From Marisa cornuarietis (Eukaryota; Mollusca; Gastropoda; Architaenioglossa; Ampullariidae), in assembly GCA_004794655.1 (NCBI GenBank), contig SMMW01000585.1, forward strand, positions 5,786,001 through 5,850,000: a stretch of DNA of 64,000 nt. The letters run 5' to 3'. Below the pieces are notes generated by a model, which saw nothing but the letters and a program-made list of their open reading frames with translations, did no database searches and had not been told where the DNA came from. Shown piece after piece: positions 36,425-48,639 of this stretch (the stretch's first letter is position 1; each line of letters begins with the position of its first letter). Both the position numbers and the translations under genes were made by a program.

Positions 36425-38923
36425 TTACACACACACATATATATATATATACATATAACAGACGTGTGATTTATATTGCGCATAATCACGCTCACAAAGG
36501 AGCATGTTCCCGGCGCTTAAGACAAGTAGAAGACATGGAGAGAGTACGAAGGACGGAAGGAGAAATAATTATGTAGAAAATTAATAAAAGACATAAAAGA
36601 CACAAAGAGAAATCAGGGTACAAACAGTAAGGATGGAGAGTGTCATAAATCTGCAGAGAAAGATGAGCAGGCGGACTACTCAATTGACTATAATTACAAC
36701 TATGTTGATTGGTGTAAGGAGTAATGCTCATGGAACAGACGTGTTTTTAGTTAACGTTTAAAGGTGGGTAGATGGCGGATGTGGAAGGGAAGAGAGTTGC
36801 ACTGTTTTGCAGCACAGTAACTCAAAAAACCAAATTAAATAAAACAAAGCTGAGTTTGAATGGCCCTAGTGATCATCAATTACAATTACCACGATATTCG
36901 TAAGAAGAACCAAATCTTTTTGCGCTTTATGTATAACATGTTTTATGTGTCATGGAGGATACGGTTCGATACACACCGACATTTTGTCGTCACCTTATTT
37001 TGACGTCACGTCACTTTGTCATTTGTGAAGCGCCTCGAGCTGTCCACAGGCCAGGATAAGGCACTATACAAGCCAACGTTTATTATTTATTATTATCACC
37101 CAACTGTCGGGCGATGGTACAGTTATAATATAAGCTGGGTTCATTTTTAAGTGTAATAATGAAATCGTACTGTTAAAAGATAAATAGGAAAAATTCTATT
37201 ACCCATACACATATCTATATAAAGAGACACTAAAAGACGGAAAGATCAAGATATACCTACTGACAAGAAACACAGCTATGAACTCAAAATGTTTCTACTT
37301 AGAGTCAGTATCAAACCATATAAGACTTACAAAAGCAGTTTTCCAAACCAGGGGGAAAAGTCTCAAAGTAACATTTTGTTTAACTGGTTGGTCACCTAAA
37401 TCAGGTGATGCTGTGGTCGGATGGTCCTTTCTCCGTATCTAACCTGACTCATCAGCAGGAAATGAACGGGAGATAATAATCTGTTGTTCTCGCTTGGTTC
37501 ATTTTCCTCTTCATTTTGGTTCTCTCTTTACAGTAAAAGTGGACAGAAGGCTGTGAAAAGCGACAAAAAGAGTGCAGGTCAGTTTTGTAGTTACCGCATG
37601 TGGTACATGTTACGATTGCTAGACATCATCTAGTGTTAGCTTATGTTTACTTGTTGCCTACCGTATGCACACGCATACTTTAAAGCATTAATCACCACAC
37701 ACGCACGCACGGAAGTATATATATATATATACAGTAAATGTTGCAGAAAGACGGTGACAGAGAGAAAGAGGAATACTGAGAGAAACTAAATTCACTGAAA
37801 TCGATTATGTTCCTATGATGTTAGTTTCTAAAAACATTGCATTGTTAGAAATAGCCCCTTCGTTTTATTGCCTTACAGTATGTTTTCAGTCGATGACTTT
37901 CTCCCGCAACCGGATTTGTAACATCCTCCATCTTTTAAATCCCTTCCTTAGCACTATTTTAAAACGGTAATACATTTTGTTGCTGCTCAGCCAGAGTAAA
38001 AGAATACATTTTACTACAGCAGATTTCCTGAATATGTGTTGAATATATGCTCCAAACATACATAGTTTGCCATTTATATTTCTTTATAAAGAAATTGTTC
38101 TGCATTTTAGAAATATACCAATGTTGTATGAGTCAAATTATCTCTAACATTTCTCTTTAAAATACGTACGAAGAATTTATTTTATTTTTCCTCAGACACA
38201 AGGAATATATCACCAGCCTTAACAGAAATACCATCACAATGCAACCTATCAGCAGATCACACTGTAAATTCTGCAAACGCCAATCACAAAGCTACCCCTG
38301 GTATCTTGGGCAGCAACCAGTACGACGTTCCACATGATAGAGTACCACAAGGACACGGCGTATTGAAATATGAACAGAGTCGTCCTTCTGAACTGACCTC
38401 TCCTGCTGGTGATGATGAAGAGGGCGGTTACAACACTATACAGGAGGACAGCGCAAGGCCTACCTTGTCACCGAGCAGTGTCTATAGTTATGCCAGAAAA
38501 GAGGGGCTTAGCACATTGAGTTTTAACAATCTTGAAGGAAATTACGACAGTACTAACACACCTGGAGTTGTGTCCCTATGGCAAGGGAAGGGTAGTAGCG
38601 CTCCTCCTGAAGATGACTACAACTACATCGTCTCCACAGACATATCGAGAAAGAAGGCCGGTCAGGATGCGGGGAAAGTGGAGCCTAATAAAATCTTTGC
38701 AATAGGTAGAGGTGAACAGGACTGTGATGGAAAAACCTCTCCGAATGACGACGATGAATATAGTGTTTTGTGTGCTGGCATCAAACAGTTCAGTGAATTC
38801 AACGGTCAGCAAGCTGTCGAGACGTATGACCACGTAGGAGGCGACGTTCACGGTGACTATGACAGAATCCGACAGGGAGGTCGCAACGATGTCATCGGCT
38901 CTGACTATGACCACATAATTTAA
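30575..38923 (+). CDS. MAM-domain receptor with long multi-tyrosine tail, unit 3 (nonsense in signal exon)
   Basis: Nine exons join to 1551 nt (517 codons with stop): 30575-30660, 32685-32734, 32979-33080, 33574-33806, 34017-34107, 34687-34770, 35201-35333, 37534-37577, 38196-38923. Phases equal those of unit 2. Order: signal exon, MAM-like domain (GDCSFKNTFCNY, SFSVLLSPLL, LNYVKL), one Ser/Thr-rich stalk exon, membrane span about 226-251, tail. Codon 8 of the signal exon is TGA (30596-30598), although its length (86 nt) and splice sites are kept. No alternative start gives a signal peptide. The tail has Y317 (YDVP, Crk/Nck type), YNTI, YNYI, YSVL, Y485 (YDHV), Y496 (YDRI) and Y512 (YDHI). 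SDYDHI fits the ITIM consensus, and YDRI-x12-YDHI has ITAM-like spacing. It is either a recent pseudogene, a segregating null, or a sequence error. The donor of exon 2 (gtttcc) is weak. Confidence 0.8.
30596..30598 (+). other. In-frame TGA in the unit 3 signal exon
   Basis: The eighth codon is TGA where unit 2 has TTG and unit 4 has CCA. The other 27 codons read a normal signal peptide (FVLLFMVCISM core) and the exon is still 86 nt. Confidence 0.85.
30661..32684 (+). other. First intron of unit 3
   Basis: No further exon is recognisable. Overlapping open frames on both strands at 31700-32107 show no family resemblance. A (TA)n(TG)n run occupies 32516-32588. Confidence 0.5.
32516..32588. repeat. 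(TA)n(TG)n microsatellite
   Basis: TA run passing into a TG run. Confidence 0.9.
35498..35747 (+). mobile_element. Short non-autonomous retroelement made of an RTE LINE 5' end
   Basis: The 250-bp block starts ccccccgatggatcaccacc. Its ggggggcttgtgtg, gagctatgccgacagg and gggtagagaccagac parts match the 5' end of the LINE at 3325-6646 (minus strand, about 6500-6600), but it ends before any endonuclease coding. It is bounded by a perfect 12-bp duplication ATGTACTTCCAT (35486-35497, 35748-35759), so it inserted as this short unit. Confidence 0.8.
36378..36451. repeat. (TC)n(CA)n(TA)n compound microsatellite
   Basis: TC run followed by CA and TA runs, next to the end of a minus-strand LINE tail. 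Confidence 0.85.
36452..36840 (-). mobile_element. CR1/L2-like LINE 3' end
   Basis: The minus strand reads LKTRLFHEHYSLHQS after an in-frame stop, then a 3' UTR ending tgattatgcgcaatataaat. It lies in the intron of unit 3 before exon 37534. Confidence 0.7.
36961..37098 (+). mobile_element. LINE/SINE tail with (ATT)n end
   Basis: gaagcgcctcgagctgtcca, ggcactatacaagccaacg and an ATT-rich end are typical of a LINE 3' UTR. Family not assigned. Confidence 0.5.
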
Positions 38924-40494
38924 TCGGGCTATGAGGCATAGAAGTGGATGTGATGTGACCATGATCAGATGGTTTGACTAGGCAAATAGCCTCTAACAAC
39001 GGAAGGAAGTGCTGTTATTACAACACAGTTTAACTTCACTAACAATCTCTAGCAACGAAAGTGTTTTGTTTAGCTCTAGATGCATTTTAACTTGCATATT
39101 ATCTTTCAAATAATGTGTGGGAGGTCGACAATCGAGAAAATCTTAAGTGCAAATTGTGTATATTGGAAACACCTTAACTGGTCACCTCACCTTTCTGCGG
39201 TCATTCTTGACACACGGCTGTGGGGCATTCCACCCACTGGGATGCACGTTTTTAGCCCTTTCTCAAAAAATCATACAAAAATAACTAAAAGGGGTAGATG
39301 AACAATTTAAATTGATAATGATAGATCGAAATATGTAGAAAAGAAACAGCTTTACCTTGTGTTTGCTTAAAAACATACTTTTATAGTATTCCCAACCGAA
39401 AATGCCATGATAATGAGTGCGTCCAAAAACATTTTCGTGGTGACAGTACATGTTTCTAAAAGCAAAATTGAAAATAACATAAGGGAGGTAACTACTGAAA
39501 CAGTAAGGAAATAGTCCACAATGATTCTCTTCCTTGAATTGGCAGTGAATCACGCGTGATCACGTGTATTTTGGTGAAGAAAAAAAAAATGGCTAACCTG
39601 CCATCTTGAAGCACGTTGTTGTGTCTCACTTTGACATGGATTTGTACTTCAACAACCGCAAAGGAGACGAAAATAGTAAGTAATTTTAAAATTATAATGT
39701 ATATTCTAATGAAACATATATTTGTTTGGTACTTTATGTCTGTATATATTGTGTAAATAATTTTTTTGTTAATTTCCGAAAAAATTTCTAAAATGCGTAC
39801 AGTCGTAATCTTTCATTTGATTTTAGTACTCGAAGACTAAACCTCTGTATCTTAAACTTTCCACCAAAGATATGTTTTAAAAATGCTCTTTAAAACGGCG
39901 TATTACCGATGGTTGCATTTACTGTAGGTTAATAAATATAAATTTTCAAAGCTGCCGGTCGAACTTTCTACCCCGGGTAGCCATTTTCGAAAAAAATAGA
40001 GTTACCGTGGGAAAACGCAGAAAATTACTGTCAAACGTAAAAACTACGACACAAAAAGAAGATCACTCGATAGAAAAATGAATGAACTGTCGTCTGCACT
40101 AACTTTTTTTTACGAAACAACGCATTTTGTGCGTGTAAAAAATTAACAAAAATGGGTCTGCTGATATCGGCAGGTGCGCTGATCCGCTATAGCCGGCTGG
40201 TCTGCGCAACACGACAGTTGTGTATCAAATGAACTCACACTTTTACCAATTTAGATATATTTACCCTTATGTTATATGATTATATATACATTTTATTTTA
40301 TCACCCCAAAACTTGTATTTGACCCTGTAATAGAATGAATCAATCTTAATATGGTGATGTAATCATTTATGAAGTGAACAAGTTGACCAGTGAAGGTATT
40401 GGAAAGAAAGACAGTGACGCTTATTCGATTGAATTTAAAAACGTGGTAGTAACAGCAGTTAAGCTGCTGATGCTTCCTAAATTTTTTCTTTCAG
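38924..40494 (+). other. Unit 3 3' flank up to the alternative terminal exon
   Basis: 38924-39055 is probable 3' UTR, because its relic copy at 16160-16235 is also present. The rest shows no gene or named repeat. Confidence 0.5.
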
Positions 40495-40622
40495 GTTTAA
40501 CGGAAATTCAGAAAACAGCAGCAGAAAATGTAGCTTCTGTGACACAGCAGCGAATCCATTATGATGTCATGAACTTTGAGACTTCCTTTGATGAAGTCCA
40601 TATTTATGAGTCCATTCGCTAG
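40495..40622 (+). CDS. Short terminal tail exon, alternative 3' end of unit 3 or unit remnant
   Basis: An intact acceptor (ttctttcag) opens a phase-1 exon of 128 nt ending in TAG. It encodes a tail with YDVM and, 11 residues later, YESI. The exon and its 3' flank closely match the unit 0 terminal exon (866-996). The linker exon of unit 3 (37534-37577) ends in phase 1, so it could join either the long tail exon at 38196 or this one, giving two receptor forms with different cytoplasmic tyrosines. It may instead be an orphan left by unequal crossing-over. Transcript reads crossing 37577 to 40495 would decide. Confidence 0.65.
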
Positions 40623-40890
40623 TAGGTGGAAGTCAAAAGCTTATCTTTGTAAGCAGGAAAACTGTCAAACCTCATAGACTTTGTTCTCACACACTTTAGC
40701 CTCTTACACCTTGTGCTCACAGACGTTAACTTGATACATTTTTATACGTTATCTTCTTTCTTTTTTTAAATGATCTTTCTCTTAATCGGAAACTTCATCC
40801 AAAAAGATCATCACTCTCCTCGCCTAATCTTCCTATATATAAAGTAGACTCTCTATAGCTAGTGCTCCATATTTCCTTCATCTTGTAGGT

Positions 40891-41899
40891 GAATCCCAGA
40901 CAGTTAATCCCCAGACACTTAATCCCTAAGCACTTAATCCTAAAAATGAAATTTCAACTATAAAAATTATTGTCAGTGAAAAATTTAATTCAAATTCAAA
41001 TAAATATTTTCATATAAACATCACAATAAGTTTGGAAATTAACATAATACTTAACTTTAACGTCATTTCAACATCTATAACATTAGTGAAAGTTCATGTG
41101 AGCTATTAAATTCTATGTTCTTCAACAATATGATATGAAAATTGTTCTTAAGTTTTCGTGGGGTAATTGTTGTTAATCAATATAACAGGTAAGCTAATGA
41201 TCGGAGGTACAGAAGACGATCCATTGCCTCATATCGCTGTACAATGTTACTAATTCTCATGGCCAACTCAGCGTACTTCCTCCTTGGACGTTTTTCTTTG
41301 CCGGCGCATGACTGTAGAACAGATGCCTTGTGTAGAAGACAATCCTTACGTAGACCATCAAGGAATGTCCACAGTGTTGGATGGTGACAGGAGAAGAGAG
41401 ATTGGAGGGCGTGGTGCCAACCCTCCACAGCGTTGTTTGTTCGTGCAACACCGCCGATGACGTCCAGGTATTTGTTCCAAGTATCTGGAGGGAATAAGCT
41501 GAAGCATATTTATCTCCTCTACCGCGCCGTCTGCGACCACGTACATACGTATGCTCGAAGAAGGATAGAAGGTCCGGCATGCGATCATGTCGTGGCATTG
41601 ACTCTGCAAGCAAGTCGAAAGAATCAACGATGTCTTCTTCACGTACATAGGCAAGTGCTGGGAGGCATCTGACCATTCCACGTAGCTTGTCGTTTTCGTC
41701 ATAGTCACTTCTCATACCCAATTCAGTGACTTTATTTTATTAAAAGGTCATTTCTCTTTAGTTTGAAGCCATTTTGAGTGTTGTGTCGCGATTTGGGGGC
41801 ATTTGTGAGGATTGTCTGGGGATTAAGTACCTAGGGATTAAAAGTCTAGGGGATTAAGTGTCGGGAATTAAATGTCTCGGGACTAAGTGACCGGACACC
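40891..41899 (-). mobile_element. MULE-like DNA transposon, defective
   Basis: Minus-strand frames read MRSDYDENDKLRGMVRCLPA, FEHTYVRGRRRRGRGDKY and, after a frameshift, EGWHHALQSLFSCHHPTLW. This is the C-terminal part of the MULE/FLYWCH-type transposase family. Both ends carry copies of a subterminal repeat (cttaatcccc and gattaagtgtc, inverted). The 9-bp target duplication CTTGTAGGT lies at 40882-40890 and 41900-41908, of the size expected for Mutator-like elements. The N-terminal transposase part is missing. Confidence 0.75.
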
Positions 41900-41908
41900 C
41901 TTGTAGGT

Positions 41909-41913
41909 ATATA

Positions 41914-41949
<36 letters not shown>

Positions 41950-41950
41950 C
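41909..41950. repeat. (ATA)n microsatellite
   Basis: ATA/AAT trinucleotide run next to the right target duplication of the MULE-like element. Confidence 0.85.
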
Positions 41951-42269
41951 AGTTTTTCAAGGAAATCCCATATCAACAACACATACTGCTGTTTACATAC
42001 ATGTTAACATAAAAGATCAACGTTCCATTGTGTTTGAGACTACAAAATTAATAGTAAACAAAATAGTAAATACAATTATTGCACGATTATAGGTAGACTG
42101 TCATGGTAATCTCATTTTCAGACATTCTGTTACATTAGTAGCTACATTTCCCTTAAGGTTCTTACACAAATGGTGAATCTTGGAGGGGAAGGGGAATTTA
42201 TAATAGAAGAGTGGAATATATCTGTTACGTAAGACTGTACGTAGGGTATATATACAAATATATATATAT

Positions 42270-42303
42270 ATATAATTATATATATCTGTGTGTGTGTGTG
42301 TGT
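42270..42303. repeat. (TA)n(TG)n microsatellite
   Basis: Short TA and TG runs. Confidence 0.7.
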
Positions 42304-42379
42304 GGAAGGGTATATGTGCGTGCGTTTAGAGGACGTTTTTCTAAACAAGAATATAAACAACTATGTACAAAACAACTAC

Positions 42380-42640
42380 ATGCGCGCGCACATGCACGCA
42401 CACACATTCATATTCTCTATCTTTCTCTTTTACTACATTATCGAGAAAAGGCAGATCAAGTGTCAGTCCCCGTCATCATCAACATGCTTATGGGATGCCA
42501 ACAGATAGGCGTCCTATTATCTGATTCAACTCGACCATTGTCTTCACGCTCACAATCGCGTATGCAGACTGTGACAAAAAATGGATATGATACAGATTAT
42601 TGTCTGCTCATTCTTTCACTGACTAAACATGGTGGAAGTA
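42380..42640 (+). repeat. Diverged copy of the unit 3 upstream block
   Basis: gatcaagtgtcagt, tcatcaacatg, gtcttcacgctca and catggtggaagt follow the same order as gtcaagtgtcagt, atcgtcaacatg, gtcttcacgctca and catggcggaagt at 28771-28998. The ACCAGGAAGA box is lost. It precedes the relic unit at 44.4-47.6 kb. Confidence 0.7.
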
Positions 42641-43945
42641 TGTTAGTTTTATTTAGTAGTTACGTATTAAATAATTATTGTTTTACATCTTTTATACTAG
42701 CGTTTGCAATTTGTTTGATAGTGCTCACGTGTTAACAAAGAAGCTATGAAGATTCAGGTAGGCCTGTGCTGTGAGCTCAGATGTCCTTCAAAGCATGGGT
42801 GCCCACGCTCCTACCTCTTCAAAATTGCACATAATTTTCATTCGCATGATTAGAGGTTATCGTATTACAGAGATGGTAAAGTAATCTGTCACGAAACGGA
42901 TGGAAAGTGACACTGCTTCGACTTTAAAATTATTCAGATGCACTCTTTCCGATGTTTTCTAGCTATTCTTTTCTCTGCAGACGTTTTGACCTTTCGATAG
43001 TTTAGCTGGAAAAAATAACGCACATGTCCTGCTCAAAGGAACTACTTTTATTTCGTGGATGTGCAATGTAAGCAGACTTGGGGGAACATCGGAGCTCATG
43101 ACACCCGAACGAGTTATTTCCTTACAAATGATATAATTTTTTCTGTTATCAATACTATAATATAATATAATAATATACTATAATACTATAATTTTTTATG
43201 TTAGCAATTTATTTAATATTAGAAAGAACATTGAAAGATTAACTCTGATTCAGTGGTTTGCCCAATACAAGAATACTCTCTGATTGATTAAACTTCTTTA
43301 TGTTACATAATATATATATATTTTTTTTCATTTTTAATATTAATAAATCTGAATATTTAAGTACTTTAAATACTCTGCGGTCTTGTTTCTTATTATCCGG
43401 TAAATCCTCGGTGATGGTGTTACAGAAATAAAGATGTCCCTGTAGCCAGATTAAAATTCCTTTTCATTTGTAATCAACACTTAAATTGTCTATGTATGCG
43501 ATGTGCAAAGCGAAGAAAAAGAAAACAAGTGAAGGTGTGCTCTTTCGGTCGTGCGTGCGTATGTCATACTTACTTTTGCGGACGTGTGCTTGTGTGAACT
43601 TGACAGGGCGAGAAAAAAAATCTGAGATGTAAGCAGATGTTCATTCCGTTAGTTTTGTTTGAGGCTGACAATCAACGTTTTTCGTCGCATAATTGATATC
43701 GTTAAGGCTTGTTTAGGCATCTTCAACACGCATAGATTGACAAACGCAGAGTTAACCAATGTTCAATAATGATGCTTAGTCACTGTTTCGAAGATGTCTA
43801 TTATGCTTTCTGCCTCGAAATCAAAGAAAGAAGTCGTAACAGGTTACTTCGTCTTGTTGTTTAAGGCGATGTTTTTTTGTTGTTTTGAAAAAGCACCATT
43901 AGGTGCCATAATTATTCTGTAAAAGTACGTTTGCATTAATAACTT

Positions 43946-43998
<53 letters not shown>

Positions 43999-44412
43999 CT
44001 ATTTTTTTCTCTATCTTTTTATTATGGTCAATATTCTGTAAACGTTTAGACGCTAAGATGTTAAGTGCGAACTGTCGGATTTTTGTGTCAAGCGTTTCTA
44101 ACACAGGGTTGAGACAGAAAGAGAGAGAGAGATGCACAGGAAGACAGGGTTACAGAAACATTTCTAACTGACATTCAATAAGTCAGGTTACAGCGATCTG
44201 GACTAGACAAACCCAGGTTGATCATACCCAACCTGAAAAGGCTCTATAGAACAGGGGCCACCCATGATTCCTTTTAATCCAAGTGATGCAATTAAATTGT
44301 GATAATTTAAGTGAATAGAACAGTTCCAACTGCGTTTCTGATCAAGTCTGTTTAGTGTAGTCACTAGCTTATAAGTTCACAAAAGCGTAAAATTCTTTCC
44401 TTGCTCTGTTGA
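42641..44412. other. Region without recognised exon
   Basis: Only AT-rich sequence and a CA microsatellite (43948-43995) were seen. The signal, 50-nt and 102-nt exons expected here for the relic unit were not found. Confidence 0.5.
43948..43995. repeat. (CA)n microsatellite
   Basis: Perfect CA run followed by a CT-rich stretch. Confidence 0.9.
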
Positions 44413-47400
44413 CACCTTCACCTAATATTGCATACAATACGTCTTGTGTTAAGCTTCCCTTGATATTGCCATGCAAACAGCATGTTTTCGCAAACACGTC
44501 CAGAAACAAAACAAGTGTTTCGCAAACAGGACATGGACAGATTTTTCTAACACGTTGTGCACGTCAAACCATCAAGGGTAAAGGTATGATGCTTTGCTTT
44601 TAAACACAAAATCTGAATATTTAAAAATGCAAACATATTTAGTGGTTCCATTCTTTGGACGTTTCTCTGTGCCGGCGCATGACTGTAGAACAGATGCCTT
44701 GTGTAGTTGACAATCCTTACGTAGACCATCAAGGAATGTCCACAGTGTTGGATGGTGACAGGAGAAGAGAGATTGGAGGGCGTGATGCCAACCCTCCACA
44801 GTGTAGTATCGCCTAGACTCCTAGAGGGCAGATCGCTAATTGTGAACCCAGCTCACTTAGCCCAGACAATAGTGGTTGTTTTCCTTGCAGCAGACGGGCC
44901 GTCGGTGCCGAGCGAAGAAAGCAGACAATGGGGCGGTCTGCTCCTGGTCAGTATGGCCTTGGAACTGGCTGGTTATGTTAGGGAGTCCACCTAGTATCGC
45001 CCTAGAGGGTAGATCGCTAATTGTAAACCCAGCGCAACCCAGTCTTACCAGAGTTACCCAGAGTTACCACGCGACACATTTCTCTTACGGTTATAATATT
45101 TCAAGTTCACAAAATAGCAGTTTTGAGTGTTGTGTCGCGATTTGGGGATTAAGTGTCGGGGATTAAGTGTCCGGTCACCAGAGCACTAAAGGAAGTGACA
45201 TCTGGTATCAGCTTCCCACTGCAATCATGTTTATTCTACACTTCAGCTACTTAACAATGTTATCAAAACGTGTTTTCGTGGCTAAAGCAATCGAAATTTC
45301 AAGAGGGATCATTTGTTAGGTTGTGTCTAGGTCATTAGTTGGCCTTAATATTCACAGCAAAAGGCTAGCGACGATAGATAGTGCCCCCGTTTCTGAATAG
45401 GAAAGTAGATATTTGCCCGTTTAGAAATTAAGTAAGAGTGTTTATTGACCAAAAGAGACGAAAAGTCTAATTAGAAAAGATACAACCTTTTAAATAAGAG
45501 TGACATATCATTCTATAAAACTCTTCATATTGAAAAGAAGGAAAACGCAAACGAGGAAAGTTCCTGGTTTGTATTTAAACAGACTAGGTTCAAAACTTTG
45601 ATGTCGATTACTGACTGTAATATGACACAAGAGTCAAGAGAAGCTGCAACGAGACCACCCGGACACACTTCTACCACGTGAGAAGAAAAAGAACAATAAA
45701 TCTATTTTTATACCTGCACTCTTTTATTATTGCTAAGCGGAGCTGTGATCATAAACCATCATGTGAAATAAACGTTGACCTTCACACATTTTTCCTACAA
45801 CAATGAAAGCAAATACCATGTCCGTTTCCTTATTTATTTATTTATTTATTTATGTGCGCGTACGATTTTTTCAGATTATCAGACTATATACACAATTATC
45901 ACACCTGGATATTAGCATAATCATGTTGCAGTGGAATAGCTGATCGTATCAAAGAAATGACTGTCTAAAGTTTCTTGCAAGCCAGGTGGCCCTAAGGTTC
46001 ATATCGATAGTCACTTTACACCCAGTCACGACCTTCTCGGCTCAAGCAGGTAAAAGTTGTTCATCAACAGCTCGTCTGTTAGAATTCAGTCATGAATTCG
46101 AGACAGCTGTTGTTATGTCTCGCATGCTGCTTAGTTGGACAGGTAGCACAAGCTGTCAACACCTCAACACTTTGTCTTCTTCTCTCTCTAATTTTCAAAT
46201 TTACAAAAAACAGGATCGTTAAAATCATAAGATCTTTTTTCTCTAAACATCGATTGAGTTCCAAGAAAAGAAAAATCGTCACTCCTGTCATATATTTGTT
46301 TGTATGGGGCAGCGAAAGCGTTTGTGGATGGTTGAGTAGGGGTATAAGGAAAGGCTGAGGGATGAGAGAGAAAGGCTTCGCTCATATTGCATCATATCTG
46401 CTGGCTGTTTGTAAACCTCGCTCGCTGGAAATATTTAGCTCCCAAACGAGATTCAGTCAGGAAGTGTAATAGTAATCAAGCTTTGATCTGAATTTTGTGT
46501 CAGATGATTCGGCTACAACGCCTCTACCTATTGCGTTCCACTTAATCAATTTATATTGGGTTAGCAAATAGCACTTTAGGTTCAGTAGAAAGGACTGGCA
46601 AGACTTTTGAGTTTAAAGAAAATCCGGTTTTCTGTTTATGTTTGTCTTGTGGATTAGCAAGAAATATTTTTAGTTCTCTGCACCACATTTTGTGTCTTTC
46701 AAAAAATAAGGTCTTCTCCATCGAATCATCGGTGGGAAAGGTATGTTTTAAAAAAGAATGGTATCTCTGTATCAACATGCATGTTAAGATTACCACTAAT
46801 ACTACTACGACTATTACTAGTAATAAACATAAATGTAGAAAAACTTTTTTTCAAATAATCGTAAATTATCAAGCTAACGGAGTTGCTAAGGTCCTAACTC
46901 TACATCAAACGATATAAAGAAAATCAAAGCTAGCTAATCCATTTTTTGGGAAAAAGATTGCGTTCAAGGCGTCCACTGGCTTCGATGGAAAACTGAACTT
47001 TATAAGCCATTTCACACATGATCTCACAACTCTATTAAATAAGATTGGGAAAGATTAGTTTGTATTTATTTTGTGTTGTGCCTTTGTGTACAAACTATGC
47101 TTGATGAAAAAACCGTATTAATGTAGCTGGACTCAATGTTTGGAGCTTACCTGTAAGGTCTCTATAAACTGCGCAAAGAATCAAAGACGCCAAATGACAA
47201 ACAACAACTATATCTGTTCATGTTATTGTGCAATGTTCTTTAGAACACCCGTATGTTCTTGTGCGAACGAGCGCGTGCGAGTGGGTCTGATGGTAAATTA
47301 GGTAATTAAACATGTGCTTCTTAACAAGTAGTTATCAATTTACAGAGATTAAACTGAAGTTTCTTCTAGCTCACGTGACTAACATGCAGACGTGTCATCA

Positions 47401-47612
47401 CCACTCTATGATTCTATTTGTTACAGAGCTCATCAGAAAGATGTCATGACTAAGCTTCTGCTCACTATTTGACATGATCAGGTAAACCGGAGGATGAGAA
47501 GCAGGTTGGTGTTAGAAGTGCCGGTGTAATAGCCGGTGTCCTCATGCCTGTAGCTGTTGTAGTTGTTGGTGTCATTGCAAGAATTGTTGTATTGGGACGC
47601 AGCAAACAGCTT
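44413..47612 (+). pseudogene. Relic of a MAM receptor unit (second relic)
   Basis: 44413-44584 aligns with the 236-nt MAM exon (aatacgtcttgtgtt, tttctaacacgttgtgcacg, ending catcaagggtaaagg). It has deletions and stops. A stalk-exon relic ends at 46049 (ctcaagcag|gtaaaag). The transmembrane exon from 47482 keeps an open frame (AGVLMPVAVVVVGVIARIV), but the WRR anchor has become LGR and the CG|GTAAG donor is lost. No linker or terminal exon follows. A MULE-like fragment interrupts the unit. The right two thirds are the right copy of the segmental duplication shared with the relic at 2.6-9.1 kb. Confidence 0.75.
44640..45178 (-). mobile_element. Second MULE-like fragment with an internal insertion
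   Basis: 44650-44803 matches the transposase segment 41281-41432 (EGWHHALQSLFSCHHPTLW). 45060-45178 matches its right end (gagtgttgtgtcgcgatttg, then gattaagtgtc). Between them, 44804-45059 holds foreign sequence with a direct repeat (tagtatcgcc...cgctaattgt) at 44803-44851 and 44993-45034. Confidence 0.7.
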
Positions 47613-47650
47613 ATATTTTCATCAGGTTAGAGCACAAATAGTGCAACTAC
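45841..47650 (+). repeat. Segmental duplication, right copy (no insertions)
   Basis: Matches 2594-9150 without the LINE and solo LTR. The empty sites are at 46588-46600 (gaaaggactggca) and 47039-47043 (ataag). Confidence 0.85.
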
Positions 47651-48384
47651 GTGCTATAGTGCTCGATAGAAAGTAGCTTACTCGTAGACTAATATTAATG
47701 TCCATGTGTTGTAGGTATCCAGGTGCGTTATTGAAGTTTTTAGATCACAGCGTAGTTAATGGAGATTCACTCTAAGTGTGAATTGACCACTTCCTTTTCT
47801 AACCCTTTCATGTTTTAAATAATGTGCTTATGTGAGTATGTATGTATTTTAACCAGATAATATCAATAGGAAGTTTTAGCAGTACACGTAGACAAAGTAC
47901 ATTCCCCTTCTTAGAAAGCAGCATAAGTGAGAAAATTTTACTGTTTCACTGACTCATGTCTGGATAAACACAATTCCATTCGCCAGACTGTATCGACTGG
48001 TGAATTGAAATGTCACTGACAAACGATAAGATAAAAACCACTGTTTTCTTTTTATTCACATTCTGCTTCGTAATCTCCTCGCATTTGTGACCTTTCTGTG
48101 TTTAATTTTGATTTCTAACAAGTGAGAGAAATGATCTTAAAACAAAGTGAAAAAGTATGTGCTTGTAAGGAGAGCTCGTCTTCTGTTTCCAAGTGAGAGA
48201 GTACTTTTAAGTTTCTAGAAATGCCAGTGTCGACATGGGATTCAGTGGTATGGTCATTATCCACTCCACTAAACCCCGTGTTTCGGGTGATATGGAAGCA
48301 GCTGATGAATGAGACTAGAATGTAAAGTTTGCTTGGATTGTTCAACGATTGAATGCTTTTGTTCTGTCTTTACAGTAGTGATGA

Positions 48385-48530
48385 ACTAAAAGTTCACCTA
48401 GATGCCATATGCAGAGAAAGAGCAGCGTGCCCGAGACGAGAGCCGATCCCAAGACAGCCAACCCTCAGTGTATGGTGACAGGCGCTAACCGTCGCCCCGC
48501 CGCACCCCCCCCCTACTCTCCCACACCAGT
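48385..48530 (-). mobile_element. tRNA-derived SINE
   Basis: The minus strand reads gcgacggttagcgcctgtca, then gggatcggctctcgtctcgg, matching the layout of the SINE at 12540-12755. Boundaries are approximate; a poly-C tract adjoins the head. Confidence 0.55.
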
Positions 48531-48639
48531 GAGAACCTCACCTGCTCAAGTAAACATTCCTGCCTTTATACCTACATCTGATCCTTGAGTCACCCGCCGA
48601 ACAGGGTGAAAGCCGTTTAAATACACGGTCTACAACCAC

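Noticed and set aside
38576..38962. Minus-strand open frame of 128 codons
   Set aside because: Antisense shadow of the long tail exon of unit 3, whose plus frame continues the receptor reading frame with correct phase.
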